DNA from: Fomitopsis serialis | Lineage: Eukaryota > Basidiomycota > Agaricomycetes > Polyporales > Fomitopsidaceae | DNA: 32,331 bases | Direction of reading: 5' to 3' | NCBI RefSeq assembly: GCF_022376445.1 | Contig: NW_025955390.1 | Coordinates: 1-32,331, forward strand | Translations under genes and position numbers: made by a program | The notes under the pieces: generated by a model | Seen by the model: the letters and a program-made list of their open reading frames with translations, nothing else | The model's database searches: none | What the model was told of the DNA's origin: nothing | Shown here: positions 27,590-32,331 of the stretch, one piece after another | How the letters are laid out: each line of letters opens with the position of its first letter | Position numbering within the stretch: the first letter of the stretch is position 1

Positions 27590-29130
27590 ATTGGCTGCGT
27601 CACACGCAAGCCCAGTACCCCCCGGGCCTTCGTCGACATCCTGCACAAGCGCGGGCTGGTTTCTCGGCAACGGCGGGCCCTGCAGCGCCGAGCCCGCCAC
27701 CTCCACCTCCTACCGGCCTCCACCCCATCCCTCGCTCCCACAGCCCGCCGTCTGCGTCAAACGGAGGCCCAGGACGCCCCGAGCGTACGCCAACACCCCG
27801 CACAAGAGCGGGGTGCTTGGTTCTCGAACGGCGAGCCGTCCAGTGCCGAGCCCGCCACCTCCACCTCCTACCGGCCTCCCACCCCATCCCTCGCTCCCAC
27901 AGCCCGCCGTCTGCGTCAAACGGAGGCCCAGGACGCCCCGAGCGTACGCCAACACCCCGCACAAGAGCGGGGTGCTTGTTCTCGAACGGCGAGCCGTCCA
28001 GTGCCGAGCCCGCCACCTCCACCTCCTACCGGCCTCCCACCCCCATCCCTCGCTCCCACAGCCCGCCGCCTGCGTCAAACGGAGGCCCAGGACGCCCCGA
28101 GTGTACGCCAACACCCCGCACAAGAGCGGGGTGCCTTGTTCTCGAACGGCGAGCCGTCCAGTGCCGAGCCCGCCACCTCCACCTCCTACCGGCCTCCCAC
28201 CCCCATCCCTCGCTCCCACAGCCCGCCGCCTGCGTCAAACGGAAGCCCAGGACGCCCCGAGCGTACGCCAACACCCCGCACAAGAGCGGGGTGCTTGGTT
28301 CTCGAACGGCGAGCCGTCCAGTGCCGAGCCCGCCACCTCCACCTCCTACCGGCCTCCCACCCCCATCCCTCGCTCCCACAGCCCGCCGTCTGCGTCAAAC
28401 GGAAGCCCAGGACGCCCCGAGCGTACGCCAACACCCCGCACAAGAGCGGGGTGCTTGGTTCTCGAACGGCGAGCCATCCAGTGCCGAGCCCGCCACCTCC
28501 ACCTCCTACCGGCCTCCCACCCCATCCCTCGCTCCCACAGCCCGCCGCCTGCGTCAAACGGAAGCCCAGGACGCCCCGAGCGTACGCCAACACCCCGCAC
28601 AAGAGCGGGGTGCCTTGTTCTCGAACGGCGAACCGTCCAGTGCCGAGCCCGCCACCTCCACCTCCTACCGGCCTCCCACCCCCATCCCTCGCTCCCACAG
28701 CCCGCCGCTGCGTCAAACGGAAGCCCAGGACGCCCCGAGCCTACGCCAACACCCCGCACAAGCGCGGGGTGCTTGTTCTCGAACGGCGAGCCGTCCAGTG
28801 CCGAGCCCGCCACCTCCACCTCCTACCGGCCTCCCACCCCCATCCCTCGCTCCCACAGCCCGCCGCTGCGTCAAACGGAGCCCAGGACGCCCCGAGCGTA
28901 CGCCAACACCCCGCACAAGCGCGGGGTGCCTTGTTCTCGAACGGCGAACCGTCCAGTGCCGAGCCCGCCACCTCCACCTCCTACCGGCCTCCCACCCCCA
29001 TCCCTCGCTCCCACAGCCCGCCGTCTGCGTCAAACGGAAGCCCAGGACGCCCCGAGCCTACGCCAACACCCCGCACAAGAGCGGGGTGCCTTGTTCTCGA
29101 ACGCCGAGCCGTCCAGTGCCGAGCCCACTC
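27590..29130. repeat. GC-rich satellite array, unit about 159 bp, about 9-10 copies
   Basis: CAGCCCGCC recurs at 27741, 27900, 28059, 28219, 28379, 28538, 28698, 28856 and 29014 (steps 159, 159, 160, 160, 159, 160, 158, 158). Units are nearly identical except the first (27590-27740) and the tail after 29110. Each contains an imperfect hairpin ACACCCCGC-ACAAGA-GCGGGGTG and a pyrimidine block (CCACCTCCACCTCCTACCGG). No stop codon occurs in any plus frame of the unit, which creates long spurious open frames. Confidence 0.95.
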
Positions 29131-29530
29131 CCCACCTCCTACCACCTTCGTATCGCCCTCTCGTGGCCCCCGACCTCACCTGACTTCCTCGAAACACGGC
29201 CCAGGTCTTGCCGCACACGCCGACGCGCCCTACACAAGGGCGGCACCTTCCGATCGCGTAGGGCGGTCATCCAGCCTCGAGCGAGCCGCAGCGTGCGCGC
29301 GTCGGGCTCGCTGGTTTCCACCGTACCCACCCCGGTCCTTATGGCCGGGGCGTATTTTCTATATGTGTACAGTAGATAGCTGCGAATAAAGCATGCGATT
29401 CGCACCACACACCACCGAATAAAAACCCGCGCCAGACAACGAGTAACGATTCGGTAACTAGCCAGTAAGTAATGAGTCAGTAAGAAATCGTAACGACGGT
29501 ATAGTATATAGTCTATTCCGTTCCGTAACC
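29131..29530. other. decayed satellite edge and AT-richer spacer
   Basis: 29190-29260 still resembles a satellite unit (CGGCCCAGGTC, then CGCCCTACACAAGGGCGGCA). From about 29380 it becomes AT-richer with GAGTAACGATTCGGTAACTA and related GTAACGA strings. No gene is seen. Confidence 0.45.
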
Positions 29531-29534
29531 AGTA

Positions 29535-29755
29535 ATGCCGTTATGGCTAAGTGGTTGAACGTCCTACGGGACGCATGAAGGCTGGGGAAACCTGTGCCAG
29601 GTACTAGTGAGCCTACGGGATCTAAAGTGCTCCGTCGCTTAAACAAAGGTGAATACCTTCTGACTGTGGGGAGTCGATGCCCACGACTTGCTAGCCTTCA
29701 ACCGGAGCGTTTGAGCCCCTTCTCTATTCTCTATTCCTTTTTTTCCTTTTTTTCT
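29535..29755 (+). ncRNA. Pol III transcription unit (tRNA-derived SINE or small RNA)
   Basis: A perfect A box, TGGCTAAGTGG, lies at 29544-29554. A B-box-like GAGTCGATGCC at 29671-29681 has the TCGAnnCC core and differs from GGTTCGAnnCC at two positions; GTGGG and CCCAC flank it as a possible T-stem. Two runs of seven T follow at 29738-29744 and 29747-29753, a strong Pol III terminator. The A-to-B distance (about 117 bp) is too long for an ordinary tRNA, and no full cloverleaf could be drawn. A tRNA-derived SINE or a stand-alone Pol III RNA fits better. The leader GCCGTTATGGC resembles a Ser/Leu-type tRNA start. Confidence 0.5.
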
Positions 29756-30230
29756 TGACCGCGTTGGCCGGTGTTCGATCTCGCGCGCGCGTGTACGGAA
29801 AATGCCGCACGGGCGCTCGACAGCTGTCGCGCCCGAACCGTCGTTCTCTACCCTCTCCACCTGTCTACTACGACCACGACCGCCAACGCCAACGCCGAGT
29901 ATGCCCACCCTGGTGCTACACGCGCACGTCGCCCCGCTGACATGACACTAGCGCACCGAGTATGCCAACAGCAAGCCGTGCCAGTAGGTCGCCCGCCGCC
30001 GCTCGGTCGCCAGCGCACACGCCGACCACGAACCTCTGGCTCTCGAAGGCCACGAAGGACACGCACGGCACCACGGCGCGACCCAGCACACCCGTCCACG
30101 GCAGCTTGCAGGAGACAACGCGCCCACCAGCTGGGACTGGGCACGAGTAGGTGCGTCACCCCTGCCGACTTCCCATCTCGCTACCGCCCTCGTACCGCCT
30201 CTGCGACGCGTACCGCGGACGTACCGCGCA
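29756..30230. other. no supported gene
   Basis: GC-rich, with overlapping frames on both strands but no splice-supported coding sequence. Recognised only as spacer between the Pol III unit and the next repeat block. Confidence 0.4.
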
Positions 30231-31165
30231 CGTCAGACGACCCCGCATAATGGTGGGGTCGGTTTCTCGTGCTCTACGCCCCGCCACGTCTCCGTCTTTG
30301 TGACCAAGCCCACTGCCTCGGCGCCCCGCCCTCTGTGTCTCTGCGAGGCACTACGCGCGTGCGGAGGCCGAGATCCCCACATAAGACGTCCCCGCAGAAG
30401 AGCGAGGTCATCTGCTCGCCTCGGTAGGCCCTCCCCGCCATGTCATTACCGCGCCGCCCTACGACAGCCCCGCTACCTCGCCTCGCCGCCCTCAACTTCC
30501 CTCGGACGCACCATACGCGTGCCGAGGTCGACCCGCGCACGCCATGACGACCCCGGCGGAAGAGCGGGGTCGTCTATTCGTGTGCCACCGCCTTCGCAGT
30601 CAGCCCCCGTCGGCTTACCGTCTCTCGGACGCGTCCAATGCGCGTCGGAGACCTACCGGACACGCCAGGCGACCCCGCGCAACAACGGGTCGTCCTTGGA
30701 CACTCCCCGCCACGTCACCGCCTCCTCGCGCTGCCCATTACCGCGCCGCCCTACGACAGCCCCGCTACCTCGCCCTCGCCCGCCCCTCAACTTCCCTCGG
30801 ACGCACCATACGCGTGCCGAGGTCGACCCGCGCACCCATGACGACCCCGCGGAAGAGCGGGGTCGTCTATTCGTGTGCCACTGCCTTCGCAGTCAGCCCC
30901 CGTCGGCTTACCGTCTCTCGGACGCGTCCAATGCGCGTCGAGGACCTACCGGACACGCCAGGCGACCCCGCGTAACAACGGGTCGTCCTTGGACACTCCC
31001 CGCCACGTCACCGCCTCCTCGCGCTGCCACAGCCCTCCTATGTCGCCGCGCCGCCCTCTACTGTCTCGCCACCCACCCCTACCTCCTACCGTCTCCCGGA
31101 CGCACGCACTGTGCTCCGAGGAGGCGCAGTGCCTGTCAGATGACCCCGCACAAGAGCGGGGTCGT
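30230..31165. repeat. hairpin-bearing duplication block, about 296-bp dimer
   Basis: A hairpin core of the type GACCCCGC-nnn-GCGGGGTC occurs near 30240, 30383, 30545, 30670, 30841, 30963 and 31142. Segments 30545-30840 and 30841-31135 are near copies: both hold GCGGGGTCGTCTATTCGTGT and GTCGGCTTACCGTCTCTCGG. Another shared block (CCGCGCCGCCCTACGACAGC) occurs at about 30450 and 30742. The core resembles the CCCCGC-ACAAGA-GCGGGG hairpin of the 159-bp satellite, so the two arrays may be related. Confidence 0.8.
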
Positions 31166-31179
31166 CTGCTCGTGTCGAA

Positions 31180-31865
31180 CAGCCCGCTCTGCCACGTCAA
31201 CGCCATCCAGCCCTACCGCGGCCGTACGAGGACGGGCTGACTGGTGGATGACGTGGCGAGAGGCGAGTGGTATAGACGACGAGTAGGCAAGACCGCGAGA
31301 GGATGAGAGGACAAGCGACCTGGCAAATGGCACGGCGAGTGCACGGTAAGACGGACGTACCATAAGACTGGCGGACGAGCAGCCAAGTCAATGATGGTGT
31401 GAGAGTAGGGGGGGATGCGTCGATGCGTGGCGACAGGGCGAGCATCACCACCGAACAAGAGGTAGAGAGACTCGGATGCCGGGCGGGTGAGCGAACGCAC
31501 GGGCGAGAAGCCATGCGGGTTGGATGACAGGCTGGCAAGAAGACGGCGGTCGAGGAGACGGGCAGTCGAGCGGGCAGACGGAAGACGCAGCGTATGGATG
31601 GATTAACGAGCGGATGGACGGAATAGCGAGCGGATGGACGGAAGAGCGAGATGCTCTCCCTCTCCTCCTCTCGTGCTTCCGTCTATCTGCTTTGCTGTCT
31701 GTTCGTCTCCTCGCCCTTTACTCCACCGTTCACCCTGCTCGCCGTGTCTTCCGTTCCGTTCGTGCGTGCCCCCGCGAGCAAATGCCCTCCATGCCCATTG
31801 TTTTAATGTGTACATATCTAGTCTATCCCGTGCGTTCTTCGTACGTGTCCGCCGGCATGAGTGCA
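31180..31865. other. no supported gene, with a 20-bp tandem pair
   Basis: Purine-rich plus strand to about 31650, then pyrimidine-rich. Two copies of CGAGCGGATGGACGGAAKAG stand in tandem at 31607-31646. Open frames exist on both strands but none has coding or splice support. Confidence 0.4.
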
Positions 31866-31869
31866 TAAC

Positions 31870-32165
31870 TGTACTTCAATTGTATGTATCTTGAGTGAGT
31901 GTACTTCGACTCGGTGTACTTCGGACTTAGTCTACTTCGACGGTACGTACTGCAACTGTATGTAATTTGATTGAATGGACTTCGAGTGAAGGTACCTCGA
32001 GTGAATGTCCTTTGATTGAGTGGATTCAATTGGATGTCCTTCAATTGTCTGTACTTCGACTGGATGTACTTCGACCCAGTGTACTTTGAGTGTATGTCCT
32101 TTAATTGAATGGGCTTGATTGAATGCAGTTCAATTGACTAATGTCCAATTGAATGTACTTCCCAT
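31870..32165 (+). repeat. about 15-bp degenerate tandem repeat, about 19 units
   Basis: Units follow TGTACTTCGAYTGRA with many substitutions (for example TGTACTTCGACTGGA then TGTACTTCGACCCAG). The best-preserved units lie at 32050-32090 and both edges fade. Confidence 0.8.
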
Positions 32166-32331
32166 TGCTGCAGTCAGCATAGCATGCTGTCTATGCAGTC
32201 TTGTGGATGTCCTGCAGTGTACTGTATAGGCATAATAAATTTGTACTGTTCTTCATTGGATTACTGTATACCTGTAAGAGGTCAATGAACTGAGCAGCTC
32301 TGTACTATGCTATCTCATATATTGGATGGGC

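Noticed and set aside
27524..29389. Open frames of 621, 532 and 520 aa in all three plus frames
   Set aside because: The satellite unit has no plus-strand stop triplet and unit lengths of 158-160 bp mix the frames, so every frame stays open. The peptides are the same unit read three ways.
29535..29700. A normal nuclear tRNA gene
   Set aside because: The A and B boxes are about 117 bp apart and no complete cloverleaf with acceptor and anticodon stems could be drawn.

Overview
The window looks like a transposon-rich, repeat-rich stretch of a mushroom-forming basidiomycete (Agaricomycotina). The evidence is genes split by introns of about 45-70 nt with GTRNGY donors and CTRAC-type branch sites, a KDZ transposase fragment beside a fungal TET/JBP dioxygenase, a decayed CACTA/EnSpm transposase of the mushroom type, a chromodomain integrase tail, and several tandem satellites. 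Many prominent open frames are repeat or antisense artefacts, so genes were called from spliced reading frames.

Layout. 0-4.3 kb: a cut-off minus-strand gene, the 3' end of a chromodomain Ty3/gypsy element, and two broken genes of unknown family. 4.3-5.8 kb: a G-rich tag, a cluster of hairpins including a 284-bp nested palindrome, and a partial plus-strand gene. 6.7-10.7 kb: a KDZ-type transposon segment with a CGGCCG-rich flank, a TET/JBP-like 5mC dioxygenase gene (+) and the convergent C-terminal part of a KDZ transposase (-). 10.7-14.0 kb: second tag, hairpins and a plus-strand multi-exon gene with a small TA-flanked MITE in one intron. 14.0-16.9 kb: decayed CACTA transposase (-) holding a second MITE. 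16.9-20.4 kb: third tag, hairpins and an intact seven-exon gene (437 aa) with a zinc-cluster-like motif. 20.4-21.2 kb: broken gene for a charged coiled-coil protein. 21.6-24.3 kb: AT-rich satellite with a monomer of about 158 bp and a 317-bp dimeric core. 24.5-27.0 kb: intact six-exon gene for a 734-aa Ala/Lys/Asp-rich protein. 27.6-29.1 kb: unrelated GC-rich satellite, also about 159 bp per unit. 29.5 kb: a Pol III-type transcription unit. 30.2-31.2 kb: hairpin-bearing duplications. 31.9-32.2 kb: 15-bp tandem repeat.

The most unusual signal is a dispersed family of about 35-bp perfect or near-perfect hairpins (outer TTACCCGC/GCGGGTAA, inner CGCGCC/GGCGCG). Their arms vary between copies with compensating changes on the other arm. 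They lie only in non-coding DNA of the 4.4-20.4 kb interval. Three of the clusters start directly after a shared tag (TAGGG-TTTT-ACCAAT followed by G-rich short repeats). Each tag abuts the upstream side of a truncated minus-strand gene and is followed by hairpins and a plus-strand multi-exon gene. This repeated architecture suggests one unclassified mobile-element family; that is inference, since the opposite end was not found.
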